A stretch of DNA of 64,000 bases, from NCBI RefSeq assembly GCF_024385505.1, contig NZ_JANFLT010000005.1, positions 186,001-250,000 on the forward strand, read 5' to 3'. Made by a program: the position numbers and the translations under genes. Of the stretch, positions 1 through 8,656 are shown piece after piece (the first letter of the stretch is position 1; each line of letters starts with the position of its first letter). A model generated the notes under the pieces. The model saw only the letters and a list, made by a program, of their open reading frames with translations, made no database searches and was not told the origin of the DNA. Origin of the DNA: Arthrobacter zhaoxinii. Lineage in GTDB: Bacteria > Actinomycetota > Actinomycetes > Actinomycetales > Micrococcaceae.

Positions 1-104
1 TGGCTGCAGCCGTCGTTCTGGGCAGTGTCATCAGTCTTTACTGGGTGCTCAAGCCGCGGAAGCGCCGCCGCCGTCGCGTGGTTCACAAAACCGCCAGTGC
101 CTAA
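1..104 (+). CDS. C-terminal end of a membrane protein (partial)
   Basis: The reading frame is open from the left edge of the window to the TAA at 102-104, so only the last 33 or so residues are seen. They form a hydrophobic stretch (AAAVVLGSVISLYWVL) followed by a strongly basic tail (KPRKRRRRR). This pattern fits a final membrane-spanning helix with a cytoplasmic end. The family cannot be named from this fragment, and the start lies outside the window. Confidence 0.5.
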   Translation, partial: AAAVVLGSVISLYWVLKPRKRRRRRVVHKTASA

Positions 105-162
105 GCCGGAAGTTCTGCATGGTCTCCTCGAATCCGCGATGGGGAGGCGAGCCGGCAAACAG

Positions 163-174
163 GTTGTGCACAAC
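163..174. promoter_or_regulatory. Perfect palindrome upstream of the OhrR-type regulator, candidate operator
   Basis: GTTGTGCACAAC is a perfect 12-bp palindrome 25 bases before the ATG of the MarR/OhrR-like gene. MarR-family repressors usually bind short palindromes overlapping their own promoters, so autoregulation is a reasonable inference. No second copy was noticed before the downstream oxidoreductase. Confidence 0.35.
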
Positions 175-198
175 TGAATTGTGCCCTACGGTGTATTC

Positions 199-633
199 AT
201 GAACGAATCACTGCAGCGTCAGGTGTGCTTCTCGCTGTACTCCGCCTCGAGAGCGGCCACGGCCCTGTACCGGCCGATGCTCGATGATCTCGGCCTGACC
301 TACCCGCAGTACCTGGTGATGTCGCTGCTCTGGGAACAGGACGGACAAACCGTCCGGGACCTGGGGGAGGCGCTGGACCTGGACTCCGGGACGCTCTCTC
401 CGCTGCTCAAGCGGCTCGAAGTGGCGGATCTGGTGCAGCGCCGTCGTGCCGTCGAGGACGAGCGGCGTGTTCGTATTGACCTCACAGATGCCGGCCGTGC
501 GCTCGAGCAGCAGGCGAGGAACCTTCCGGAACGGCTGGCGGAATCTGCAGGACTGGAGCCTGCCGAACTGAGACGCCTGCAGGAGACCCTCGCGAAGGTC
601 ACCGCCGCACTGCGGCAGGCCGCCGCGAAATGA
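199..633 (+). CDS. MarR-family regulator of the OhrR (organic hydroperoxide) type
   Basis: The 144-residue protein begins MNESLQRQ. It carries VCFSLYSASR near its start, matching the reactive-cysteine segment of OhrR (Cys10 here), followed by LGLTYPQYLVM and LDLDSGTLSPLLKRLE, the winged helix-turn-helix region. The wing contains EDERRVRIDLT. OhrR proteins sense organic peroxides by oxidation of this N-terminal cysteine and release DNA. The ATG at 199 is preferred for fit to family length, but an in-frame GTG at 181 would add six residues. No ohr peroxidase gene is adjacent; the next gene is a CurA-like reductase, a possible target. The MarR/OhrR class is secure, the precise ligand is inferred. 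Confidence 0.85.
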   Translation: MNESLQRQVCFSLYSASRAATALYRPMLDDLGLTYPQYLVMSLLWEQDGQTVRDLGEALDLDSGTLSPLLKRLEVADLVQRRRAVEDERRVRIDLTDAGRALEQQARNLPERLAESAGLEPAELRRLQETLAKVTAALRQAAAK

Positions 634-669
634 ACGTCAGCGAAATGAACGTCAGCGAAATGAACCGCC
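625..669 (+). repeat. Tandem 15-bp repeat at the stop codon of the regulator gene
   Basis: Three head-to-tail copies of GCGAAATGAACGTCA (the third ends CGCCA) begin in the last codons of the OhrR-like gene, and a looser fourth unit follows to about 694. The first copy contains the TGA stop. The unit also contains ATGA, so each copy offers a new short start. It looks like slippage of the gene's 3' end rather than a functional element. Confidence 0.8.
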
Positions 670-736
670 ACATAATGAACGCCGCGAAATGAACCGCTGC
701 GATTCGTCCCGTCACCCCAACAGTAAGGACCATTCC

Positions 737-1744
737 ATGAGCAGTTACACCGGCCGCGAAATCCAGCTCGCTTCCCGCCCAGAAGGCTGGCCGACGGAGG
801 AGAACTTCCGCCTGGTCGAGGCGGCGGTGCCCGAACTGCAGGAGGGCCAGGTCCTGGTCCGCAACCTGTACATGTCCGTGGACCCCTACATGCGCGGCAG
901 GATGAACGACGTCAAGTCCTACGTTCCCCCGTTCAAGCTCGATGCACCGCTCGAAGGCGGCGCCGTCGGCGAAGTCGTGGAGTCCCGTTCCGAAAGCCAT
1001 AAGCCCGGTGACAAGATCCTCCACGGCCTCGGCTGGCGGGACTACGCCGTTCTCGACGGAGGCCGCGCCCGGGTCATCGACACCGAACAGGCACCCGCCA
1101 GTGCCTACCTCGGCGTCCTGGGCATGACCGGCCTGACCGCATATGTGGGCCTGACCAAGGTCGCCGAATTCCGGGAAGGCGACGTCGCCTTCGTCTCCGG
1201 TGCCGCCGGTGCGGTGGGCTCGCTGGTCGGCCAGATCGCCAAGGCGCTGGGAGCCAAAAAGGTTATCGGCAGCGCCGGTTCGGCCGAAAAGGTCCAGCAC
1301 CTGCTGGAGCTTGGCTTCGATGAGGCGTTCAACTACCACGACGGTCCGGTCAAGGATTCACTGAAGAAGGCTGCCGGAGCTGACGGCATCGACGTCTACT
1401 TCGACAACGTGGGCGGCGAGCACCTCGAAGCCGCCCTGTCCGTGATGAACAAGTTCGGCCGGATCGCCATGTGCGGTGCCATCTCGCAGTACAACGATGC
1501 ACCGGTCGGCCCGCGGAACCTGGCCATTGCCATCGGCAAGGAAATCACGCTGCGCGGGTTCATAGTCGGCAGCTACAACCAGTACGCCGACGAGTTTGCC
1601 TCCCTGATGACCGGCTGGCTCCAGGAAAACAAGGTCCGCTACGACGAGACCTTCGTTGATGGCCTGGAGAACGCCCCGCAGGCCTTTATCGACCTGATGA
1701 AGGGCGCCAACAAGGGCAAGATGATCGTGACCCTGGGTAAGTAA
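737..1744 (+). CDS. NADP-dependent oxidoreductase, CurA/MDR family (zinc-independent)
   Basis: The 335-residue protein belongs to the medium-chain dehydrogenase/reductase superfamily, in the clade of NADPH-dependent curcumin reductase and leukotriene B4 dehydrogenase. These enzymes reduce activated carbon-carbon double bonds of enones and enals. Visible marks are NLYMSVDPYMRGRM near residues 43-56, typical of the clade, the Rossmann motif SGAAGAVGSLVGQ at 154-166, and YFDNVGGEHL further on. No zinc-binding cysteines are present. The ATG at 737 follows AGTAAGGACC, a good ribosome-binding site; longer starts run into the 15-bp repeats. It lies downstream of an OhrR-like regulator on the same strand, consistent with detoxification of reactive carbonyls or oxidised lipids. 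The exact substrate is unknown. Confidence 0.88.
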   Translation: MSSYTGREIQLASRPEGWPTEENFRLVEAAVPELQEGQVLVRNLYMSVDPYMRGRMNDVKSYVPPFKLDAPLEGGAVGEVVESRSESHKPGDKILHGLGWRDYAVLDGGRARVIDTEQAPASAYLGVLGMTGLTAYVGLTKVAEFREGDVAFVSGAAGAVGSLVGQIAKALGAKKVIGSAGSAEKVQHLLELGFDEAFNYHDGPVKDSLKKAAGADGIDVYFDNVGGEHLEAALSVMNKFGRIAMCGAISQYNDAPVGPRNLAIAIGKEITLRGFIVGSYNQYADEFASLMTGWLQENKVRYDETFVDGLENAPQAFIDLMKGANKGKMIVTLGK

Positions 1745-1764
1745 GGATCAACGGCTAGTAAGGA

Positions 1765-2859
1765 TTAACGACGGCGGCGGCCGGGGAACAGGCGGACAGC
1801 CTCCCCGGCCGCTTCCATGAGCTGGGCGGCGGAGGCACCCCAGCTGTAGTCGGCCGCGCGCTGCACGCCGGCGTCGGACGCCTTCTGCCAGCGCCCCGGC
1901 TCGCCCAGCTGCCGCACGGCGCCGGCAAACGCCGCCGGGTCATCCGGATCCACCAGCAGCGCCGCGCCGCCCGAAACCTCACGGAAGATCGGAATATCGC
2001 TGGCGACAACGGGGGTTCCTGCAGCCATCGCTTCGATCACCGGCAGCCCGTACCCTTCGGCTTTGGACAGGGTCACCAGCGCCGTGGTGCGGCGCAGGAG
2101 GGCGTCATACTCCTCATCGGTCACGCCGTTGTGGAACCGGACGTGCGCGCCGGCGGGGATCAGCGCTTCAAGCTCGGCCCGCCGCGCCTCGGAAATCCGG
2201 CTGAGCAGGTGCAGGGTGAAGTCCGGCAGATGTTCCATGCCGCGGATGATCGTTTCCACGTTCTTGTAGGGCATGAAGGAGCCCATATACAGCAGCGTCG
2301 CATCCGCGCCGGTCTCCGGATCCCGCGGTGCGGCACCGTCCTGCGGTGCATTCGCGACCATCCGGACCGGACGTTTCGTCAGCCGGTGCCGGCGCATCAG
2401 CCCGCTGGTCGTGTCGCTGATGGTGGCGACGACGTCGGCCCGGTTCAGCAGCAGCCGCTGCGGCCGGTAGGACAGGTGGTACAGCCGCCACAGTGCACGC
2501 ACCGGCAACGGCAGGAACGACGGCGGCGTCGGGTTCGAGTAATAGATCAGGTCATGCAGGGTCAGGATGAGCGGATACTTCCGCCCCCAGCTGCCCATCG
2601 TCTGCATGGGGCAGAAGACGGCGTCCGCGCGCAGCCGGTTGATCCGGAACGCCACAAACAGCTCCGCCGGGGAGAGCGGACTGTTGATCTTTACCCAGGG
2701 CAGATCGGGGAGCAGGGCCAGCTGGCGCTCGTCCGAAATCAGCATAACGACGTCGGCATGCCTGCTCACGGCTTCGATCAGGCTGGCGCCGTACCGGCTG
2801 ATGCCGTCATGGTGGTCGGTGCGGGTGAAGCGTGCGTCCACTGCAAGGCGCATCCTCAT
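1765..2859 (-). CDS. Glycosyltransferase family 4-like (GT-B fold)
   Basis: This 364-residue protein starts MRMRLAVDARFTRTDHHDGI, typical of retaining GT4 glycosyltransferases. It carries the EX7E signature in SKAEGYGLPVIEAMAAGTPV (E268 and E276), which contacts the nucleotide-sugar donor. LYMGSFMPYKNVETIIRGM around 190-207 is the usual start of the C-terminal domain. It probably transfers a sugar from a nucleotide or lipid donor to a glycolipid, glycan or small molecule at the cytoplasmic face. Its start overlaps the stop of the upstream hydrolase gene (2856-3785) by four bases, implying translational coupling. Donor and acceptor cannot be told from sequence. Confidence 0.87.
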   Translation of the reverse strand: MRMRLAVDARFTRTDHHDGISRYGASLIEAVSRHADVVMLISDERQLALLPDLPWVKINSPLSPAELFVAFRINRLRADAVFCPMQTMGSWGRKYPLILTLHDLIYYSNPTPPSFLPLPVRALWRLYHLSYRPQRLLLNRADVVATISDTTSGLMRRHRLTKRPVRMVANAPQDGAAPRDPETGADATLLYMGSFMPYKNVETIIRGMEHLPDFTLHLLSRISEARRAELEALIPAGAHVRFHNGVTDEEYDALLRRTTALVTLSKAEGYGLPVIEAMAAGTPVVASDIPIFREVSGGAALLVDPDDPAAFAGAVRQLGEPGRWQKASDAGVQRAADYSWGASAAQLMEAAGEAVRLFPGRRRR

Positions 2860-3785
2860 GGATGCCTCCGGGCCAGGAAATCCTCGATCTCCGAAGCTGC
2901 TTCGGCCGGTTTTTCGTAGTGCACCAGATGCCCGACGCCGGGCAGGATGTGCAGTTCCGCATCGGGAATCAGTTCCGCCAGCAGACGCTGCCCCCGGACC
3001 GACCCGATGTCGTCCTGTTCCGCCGCGATCAGCAGCACCGGCATGGTCAGCTGCGCGGCGACGTCGCGCACCGTGGCTGAAATGGAGGCCCGGAAGGCGT
3101 CCAGGACCACCCGGCGGTCGGCGAACGCGCTGAAGTACGCATCGTGCTGGGCATGGATCCAGCGACGCAGGCCGGGATCCTTCGTCTTGGCCATCAGCAT
3201 GCTCATGCCGCGGACAATCACCGGGCTGCGCAGCAGCGCCATGCCGGGTTTCTCCGGCAGGCCGGCCGCCAGCCGGTAGTAGAGCTCGGCGGCCTTGCTG
3301 GTGATTCCCTTGGGTCCTTCAAGCGCAGGCTCGCAGATCGGGTTGACCAGCACCAGTTCACTGATCAGCTCCGGGGACTGAGCCGCCAGGTGGGAGGCAA
3401 TGATGGAACCAAAGGAATGGCCGAGCAGGACGGTGTCCGGCCCCAGGCCCAGTGCGGCCAACGCCTCGCGGACAAATCCGGTGTAGGCGGGGACGTCGTG
3501 CCGGCCCGGAAGCGCGCCACCGGACCCGAAGCCGGGAAGATCCGGCACCAGGATCCGGTGGCGGGGGAGCGCTTCGACAATCCGCAGCAGTCCGTGGTGG
3601 TCGCCGCGGAAACCGTGGACCATAAAGATCGGTGGGAGGCCGGCGTCGCCGTCGGTCACCGGCGGGAAATCGCGGCAGACCTGCACGGCACCGTCCACCG
3701 TAAAGGACCGCACCGCGGCCTTGCGCGAGAACGGCTCCGGGGTGCCCGACGGCGTCAGCGGCCGGTGCGCCGCAGTCCCGGACAT
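2856..3785 (-). CDS. Alpha/beta hydrolase
   Basis: A 309-residue alpha/beta-hydrolase-fold protein. The oxyanion region is VHGFRG (56-61), the nucleophile elbow is GHSFGS with Ser124, and the C-terminal histidine is in GVGHLVHYEKP (His286). VLLIAAEQDDIGS near 250-262 supplies the acid. There is no signal peptide, so it should act in the cytoplasm as an esterase, lipase or C-C hydrolase of unknown substrate. GAGGTGAAC precedes the ATG at 3785. It is the middle gene of a three-gene minus-strand operon: the aldo/keto reductase stops directly before it and the glycosyltransferase overlaps its end. Confidence 0.85.
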   Translation of the reverse strand: MSGTAAHRPLTPSGTPEPFSRKAAVRSFTVDGAVQVCRDFPPVTDGDAGLPPIFMVHGFRGDHHGLLRIVEALPRHRILVPDLPGFGSGGALPGRHDVPAYTGFVREALAALGLGPDTVLLGHSFGSIIASHLAAQSPELISELVLVNPICEPALEGPKGITSKAAELYYRLAAGLPEKPGMALLRSPVIVRGMSMLMAKTKDPGLRRWIHAQHDAYFSAFADRRVVLDAFRASISATVRDVAAQLTMPVLLIAAEQDDIGSVRGQRLLAELIPDAELHILPGVGHLVHYEKPAEAASEIEDFLARRHP

Positions 3786-4622
3786 TCAGTTCACCTCGTC
3801 GGGATGCGAACCGGAGCGGTGCCCTCGGTCCAGCCGGTTCAAAGCGGTCCGGTGCTCGTCGGTCAACTCAAAGGAGTAGAGGTCCAGGTTGTCGGCAATC
3901 CGTTCGGGGCTGCTGGCCTTGGGGATGACGATGTTGCCCAGGTCCAGGTGCCAGCGCAGGATCACCTGCGCCGGAGTGCGGCCCAGCTCGGCGGCGATCC
4001 GCTCGACGGCCGGGTCCGCCAGTACCGCCCCGCGGCCCAGGGGGCTCCACGCGGCCGTGCGGATCCCCAGCTGCTGGTGCAGCTGCCGCAGTTCCTCCTG
4101 CGCCAGCCACGGGTGCAGCTCAATCTGGTTGACCGCCGGAACAATCCCGGTCGCGTCCAGCAGCTGCTCCAGATGGGAAGGCTGGAAGTTGGAGACGCCG
4201 ATGGCGCGGACCCGGCCCTCGGCGTAGAGCTGTTCCAGCGCCCGGTAAGTGTCGATGAACTGTCCCCGCTGCGGGCAGGGCCAGTGGATCAGGTACAGAT
4301 CCAGATACTCCAGGCCCAGTCGGGACAGGGACGCATCGAAGGCCCGCAGGGTTGGGTCGTAGCCCTGGTCGGTGTTCCAGACCTTGGAGGTGACGAAGAT
4401 GTCGCTCCGCGCGGCGTCGTTCCTGCCGGTGAAGGACCGTACGGCCTCGCCCACACCGGCTTCGTTGCCGTACAGGGCGGCCGTGTCGATGTGCCGGTAA
4501 CCCGCCTCGAGCGCGTCCAGGCACAGCCGGGCGGCGTTGTCGGCGGGAATCTTGTACGTGCCGAAGCCGACCTGGTCCATCAGGACGCCGTTATTGAGCG
4601 GAATTCGGGGTGCAGGCTGCAT
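3786..4622 (-). CDS. Aldo/keto reductase
   Basis: The 278-residue protein has the family signatures GFGTYKIP, HIDTAALYGNE (Asp46, Tyr51), VTSKVWNTD (Lys80) and LIHWPCP (His113), which together make the complete catalytic tetrad of NADPH-dependent aldo/keto reductases. IGVSNF and IPKASSPERI are the later cofactor-binding signatures. The length is normal and the start ATG at 4622 gives the standard N-terminus. It is related to 2,5-diketo-gluconate reductase-like enzymes, but substrate specificity cannot be assigned. It is the first gene of the minus-strand operon reaching to 1765 and is divergent from glpF. Confidence 0.92.
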   Translation of the reverse strand: MQPAPRIPLNNGVLMDQVGFGTYKIPADNAARLCLDALEAGYRHIDTAALYGNEAGVGEAVRSFTGRNDAARSDIFVTSKVWNTDQGYDPTLRAFDASLSRLGLEYLDLYLIHWPCPQRGQFIDTYRALEQLYAEGRVRAIGVSNFQPSHLEQLLDATGIVPAVNQIELHPWLAQEELRQLHQQLGIRTAAWSPLGRGAVLADPAVERIAAELGRTPAQVILRWHLDLGNIVIPKASSPERIADNLDLYSFELTDEHRTALNRLDRGHRSGSHPDEVN

Positions 4623-4692
4623 AGGACGACTTTACCGAGGCGCGGGCGCGGTGCCGAATCGTGCCCTGACTACCTGTTTCTCCATATGAAGA

Positions 4693-4707
4693 TTGGCGTG
4701 GCGCCAA
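4693..4707. promoter_or_regulatory. Perfect inverted repeat between aldo/keto reductase and glpF, candidate operator
   Basis: TTGGCG-TGG-CGCCAA is a perfect 6-bp inverted repeat with a three-base spacer in the 194-bp divergent gap. Its symmetry and place upstream of glpF suggest an operator for a glycerol-responsive repressor. No regulator gene is adjacent. The assignment to a protein is not supported by sequence. Confidence 0.35.
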
Positions 4708-4816
4708 ACAGGTCAGCTAAGGTAATGGCGCTTCTTGCAAAAGATTGATTGCATAGAAACCAACAGTCCGCCCTCCCAATCGGGTCGCGGATGGATACGA
4801 ATGATCGGAGGAGTCG

Positions 4817-5563
4817 ATGGTGACTCTGGGAGAAGTTTTCATTAGTGAGCTGGCCGGAACGGCCATCCTCATTATTCTTGGCTGCGGTGTCGTGGCCAAC
4901 GTCGCCCTGGCAAAGACGAAGGGGGCCGGCGGCGGCTTCCTGATGGTCAACTGGGGGTGGGCCATCGGTGTGTTTGCCGGCGTATACGCAGCCGCTCTCT
5001 CCGGTGCGCACATCAACCCCGCCGTGACCGTGGGCCTGTGGGCCAGCGGCGCGGACGAATTCGCGCCCGGCGTTGAAGTGTCCTTCAGCGCCGCCATGGT
5101 CTACTTCGCCGGACAGATGGTCGGTGCCATCATAGGTGCGTTCGTGGCATGGCTCGCCTACAAGAAGCAGTTCGATGACGAGCCTGACGCAGCCAACATC
5201 CTGGGCGTCTTCTCCACCGGTCCTGCCATCCGGTCCTACGGCTGGAACGTTGTCACCGAGGTTGTGGGCACCTTCGTCCTGGTCTTCATCATCATCGCCT
5301 TCGCCGGTACCCCGGACGAGCTTGGCCCCCTGGCCGTGGCGCTGCTGGTGCTCGGCATCGGCGCATCCCTCGGCGGACCCACCGGCTACGCCATCAACCC
5401 TGCCCGTGACCTCGGCCCGCGCATCGTGCACGCCCTGCTGCCCATCCCGGGCAAGGGAAGCAGCGACTGGGCCTACGCCTGGGTGCCGGTTGTCGGCCCG
5501 CTGATCGGCGGTGCCCTGGGCGGACTCCTGGGCGCCCAGCTTCCCCTCCCGATTCTGGAATAA
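4817..5563 (+). CDS. glpF: Glycerol uptake facilitator (MIP/aquaporin family)
   Basis: The 248-residue integral membrane protein has both pore-forming Asn-Pro-Ala boxes: HINPAVTVG (NPA at 67-69) and YAINPARDLGPR (194-198). Asp after the second box is characteristic of glycerol facilitators rather than water-only aquaporins. Six hydrophobic segments are visible. CGGAGGAG lies just before the ATG at 4817, a strong ribosome-binding site. It passes glycerol and small polyols across the cytoplasmic membrane by facilitated diffusion. Glycerol kinase follows 61 bases downstream, so the pair imports and traps glycerol. The length is normal. Confidence 0.95.
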   Translation: MVTLGEVFISELAGTAILIILGCGVVANVALAKTKGAGGGFLMVNWGWAIGVFAGVYAAALSGAHINPAVTVGLWASGADEFAPGVEVSFSAAMVYFAGQMVGAIIGAFVAWLAYKKQFDDEPDAANILGVFSTGPAIRSYGWNVVTEVVGTFVLVFIIIAFAGTPDELGPLAVALLVLGIGASLGGPTGYAINPARDLGPRIVHALLPIPGKGSSDWAYAWVPVVGPLIGGALGGLLGAQLPLPILE

Positions 5564-5624
5564 GCGCACGGCCGCCATCCGGTGCGCCACCCCCTAAAGA
5601 CCCCCACCGCAAGGAGCAGAAATA

Positions 5625-7148
5625 ATGCCTGACAATCCCAGGTACATCATCGCCATCGACCAGGGCACCACCAGCAGCCGTGCAATCGTCTTCGGCCACG
5701 ACGGACACATCGTTTCCACCGGGCAGAAGGAACACGAGCAGATCTTCCCGCACGCCGGGTGGGTGGAGCACGACCCGATGGAGATCTGGACGAACGTCCG
5801 CGAGGTTGTGGGCAGCGCACTGTCCAAGGCCAACCTGACCCGGCACGACATTGCCGCGGTCGGAATTACGAACCAGCGTGAAACCGCAGTGGTCTGGGAC
5901 CGCAGGACCGGCGAACCTGTCTACAACGCCATTGTCTGGCAGGACACCCGCACGCAGCCCATCGTCAACGAGCTGGCCGCAAACGGCGGTCTGGACCGCT
6001 TCAAGGACACCGTTGGCCTGCCGCTGGCGACGTACTTCTCCGGAACGAAGATCAAGTGGATCCTGGACAACGTAGAGGGGGCACGTGAACGGGCAGAGGC
6101 GGGGGACCTCATGTTCGGCAACACGGACTCCTGGATTGTCTGGAACCTGACCGGCGGGACGGACGGCGGCGTGCACATCACTGATGTCACCAACGCTTCG
6201 CGCACCCTGTTCATGAACCTTGAGACACTCACCTGGGATGAGGAGATCCTCAAGGAATTCGGCATTCCGAAGTCCATGCTTCCGGAAATCAAGTCCTCCT
6301 CCGAGGTGTACGGCATGGTTGCCGGTTCGCAGCTGCTGCGCGAAACCCCGGTGGCAGGCATCCTCGGTGACCAGCAGGCTGCCACGTTCGGCCAGGCGGC
6401 CTTCGAAAAGGGCAATGCCAAGAACACCTACGGCACCGGCTGCTTCCTGATCTTCAACACGGGCGAGGAGATTGTCCGTTCCGAGAACGGCCTCATCACC
6501 ACGGTGGCCTACCAGCTGGGCGACGCCAAGCCGGTCTACGCGCTTGAAGGCTCCATCGCCGTCACCGGATCCCTGGTCCAGTGGCTCCGCGACAACCTGG
6601 GCATCATCAACAGCGCCCCGGAGATCGAAGAGCTCGCCCGCAAGGTGGACGACAACGGCGGCGTGTACATCGTGCCCGCATTCTCCGGACTCTTCGCACC
6701 GTACTGGCGTGCAGATGCGCGCGGTGCGATGGTCGGCCTGACCCGCTACGTGAACAAGAACCACATTGCCCGGGCCGCACTGGAAGCCACCGCCTTCCAG
6801 ACCCGGGAAGTGCTCGATGCCGTGAACGCCGACTCCGGTGTCCCGCTGACGGAACTGCGCGTGGACGGCGGCATGGTCGCCAATGACGCCCTCATGCAGT
6901 TCCAGGCAGACATCCTCGGCGTCGACGTCGTCCGCCCCAAGGTCATCGAGACCACGGCACTGGGCGCCGCATACGCCGCAGGCCTGGCCGTCGGATTCTG
7001 GAACGACACCGACGAGCTCGAGCAGAACTGGGCTGAAGGCAAGCGCTGGGTCCCGCAGATGGAAGAAACCGAACGTGCGCGCCAGATGCGCCTCTGGAAG
7101 AAGGCCGTCACCAAGACCTTCGACTGGGTTGACGACGACGTTCAGTAA
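5625..7148 (+). CDS. glpK: Glycerol kinase
   Basis: The 507-residue protein is a full-length FGGY-family kinase. It begins with the phosphate-binding segment [14 protein letters not shown] and contains [46 protein letters not shown] and the ADP-binding [16 protein letters not shown]. It phosphorylates glycerol to sn-glycerol 3-phosphate, pulling glycerol in through the adjacent facilitator. CAAGGAGCAG gives the ribosome-binding site for the ATG at 5625. A strong hairpin terminator follows. No glycerol-3-phosphate dehydrogenase gene is in this cluster. Confidence 0.97.
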   Translation: MPDNPRYIIAIDQGTTSSRAIVFGHDGHIVSTGQKEHEQIFPHAGWVEHDPMEIWTNVREVVGSALSKANLTRHDIAAVGITNQRETAVVWDRRTGEPVYNAIVWQDTRTQPIVNELAANGGLDRFKDTVGLPLATYFSGTKIKWILDNVEGARERAEAGDLMFGNTDSWIVWNLTGGTDGGVHITDVTNASRTLFMNLETLTWDEEILKEFGIPKSMLPEIKSSSEVYGMVAGSQLLRETPVAGILGDQQAATFGQAAFEKGNAKNTYGTGCFLIFNTGEEIVRSENGLITTVAYQLGDAKPVYALEGSIAVTGSLVQWLRDNLGIINSAPEIEELARKVDDNGGVYIVPAFSGLFAPYWRADARGAMVGLTRYVNKNHIARAALEATAFQTREVLDAVNADSGVPLTELRVDGGMVANDALMQFQADILGVDVVRPKVIETTALGAAYAAGLAVGFWNDTDELEQNWAEGKRWVPQMEETERARQMRLWKKAVTKTFDWVDDDVQ

Positions 7149-7170
7149 TTCGATCCAAGAGCAGTAGTGG

Positions 7171-7205
7171 AAGGCCCCGGCAGTAAGACTGCCGGGGCCT
7201 TTCGC
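7171..7205 (+). terminator. Rho-independent terminator after glpK
   Basis: AGGCCCCGGCAGT and ACTGCCGGGGCCT form a 13-bp perfect stem around a three-base AAG loop at 7172-7200, ending in a short run of T. It closes the glpF-glpK operon. Confidence 0.88.
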
Positions 7206-7297
7206 ATCTCTTCGCGCGGAATGGCCGGTTTGACGGGCACCTCCACCCTTCGGTAGCGTTCGGGCAGCATCGACGGTGATGCAGGTCACAGAAGCAG

Positions 7298-8656
7298 GTG
7301 GAAGTGTCTCCCGCAGCAAACTTTGTACGATCGGAACTGCCGGTCGCCGTCATCGGCGCCGGACCCAGCGGCCTTGCCGCCATGCGGGCGTTGTCCAGGC
7401 AGGGGCTGGACTTTGTCGGCTTTGAACAGCACACGGAGGTCGGGGGACTCTGGAACATCGGGAATCCGGCCAGCACGGTCTACCAGTCGGCCCATCTCAT
7501 TTCCTCGAAATCCACCACGGAATTCACCGAATTCCCCATGCCGGAGGACACCCCGGACTATCCCGGGCACCGCCATCTGCAGGCCTATTTCCGCTCCTAC
7601 GCCGACCACTTCGGCCTCCGGACCTCCATCCGGTTCGGTGCGGCGGTTACCGCCGCGGTGCGGTCCGACGACGGCGTGTGGACGGTGTCCTGGGAGGATG
7701 TCGACGGAGCGCACAGCGGCAGGTTCAGTGCCGTCATCGTGGCATCCGGCACGTTGCATACCCCCGCCATTCCCACGCTGCCCGGAGAGTTCAGCGGCGA
7801 GATCCGCCATTCCGCCTCCTACAAGGACCCCCGGGAGCTGGCGGGGAAGCGGGTCCTGATCGTGGGCGCCGGCAACAGCGGCTGCGATATTGCGGTGGAC
7901 GCCGTGCACCACGCCGCCGCCGTCGACATCAGCGTCCGGCGGGGCTACTACTTCATTCCCAAGTACATTTTCGGCCGGCCCACCGACACCCTGAACCAGG
8001 GCAAGCCAATGCCGCGGCCGCTGAAGCAGTTCTTCGACACCCGCCTGCTGCGGATGTTCACCGGAGATCCGCATCGCTTCGGTTTCCCGAAGCCTAACTA
8101 CCGCATCTATGAGTCCCATCCGGTGGTGAACTCGCTGATCCTGCACCATCTGGGGCACGGGGACCTGCGGGTCAAGGGCGACATCGCCCGGCTGGACGGG
8201 CAGACCGTGCACTTCCGGGACGGGACCTCGGGGGACTATGACCTGATCCTGCTCGCCACGGGCTACGTGCTGGACTATCCCTTCCTGGACCCGTCGCTGC
8301 TTGGCTGGGACGGCCCGTCGCCGTCGTTGTACCTGAACATCTTCAGCCGCCAGGCGGAAAACCTGCTGGTCATCGGCATGGTGGAAGCCTCCGGCCTCGG
8401 CTGGGAAGGCCGGTTCCGGCAGGCGGAGCTGGCAGCGGCCTACCTGGCGGCCCAGCAGCAGGCACCGGCCGCAGCAGGGGAGTTCCGGCAGCTGCTGGCC
8501 GGGGAGTCCCCGGATGTGACAGGCGGCTACCGTTATCTGGGCCTGGACCGGATGAGCTACTACGTGAACAAGGACGCGTACCGTGCCGAACTGGAAGCAC
8601 ACCTGGACCGGCTGGCTACCGCCGGGACCGCAGCGCGTAGCGAGGTGCGTCCCTGA
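7298..8656 (+). CDS. Flavin-containing monooxygenase (FMO-like)
   Basis: The 452-residue protein has two Rossmann dinucleotide motifs, GAGPSG at 20-25 for FAD and GAGNSG at 190-195 for NADPH. Between them lies FSGEIRHSASY (165-175), a close match to the FMO identifying motif. LLATGYVLDYPF occurs later. Such enzymes use NADPH and oxygen to oxygenate soft nucleophiles or act as Baeyer-Villiger enzymes. The GTG at 7298 is the furthest in-frame start that leaves a sensible N-terminus. Its TGA overlaps the ATG of the BASS transporter by one base, so the three genes 7298-10589 form one operon. The substrate is unknown, although co-transcription with an organic-anion transporter suggests an imported hydrophobic acid or amine. 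Confidence 0.87.
   Translation: MEVSPAANFVRSELPVAVIGAGPSGLAAMRALSRQGLDFVGFEQHTEVGGLWNIGNPASTVYQSAHLISSKSTTEFTEFPMPEDTPDYPGHRHLQAYFRSYADHFGLRTSIRFGAAVTAAVRSDDGVWTVSWEDVDGAHSGRFSAVIVASGTLHTPAIPTLPGEFSGEIRHSASYKDPRELAGKRVLIVGAGNSGCDIAVDAVHHAAAVDISVRRGYYFIPKYIFGRPTDTLNQGKPMPRPLKQFFDTRLLRMFTGDPHRFGFPKPNYRIYESHPVVNSLILHHLGHGDLRVKGDIARLDGQTVHFRDGTSGDYDLILLATGYVLDYPFLDPSLLGWDGPSPSLYLNIFSRQAENLLVIGMVEASGLGWEGRFRQAELAAAYLAAQQQAPAAAGEFRQLLAGESPDVTGGYRYLGLDRMSYYVNKDAYRAELEAHLDRLATAGTAARSEVRP

Noticed and set aside
5394-7319. Long minus-strand open frame opposite glpK
   Set aside because: Antisense shadow; glpK is unmistakable on the plus strand.
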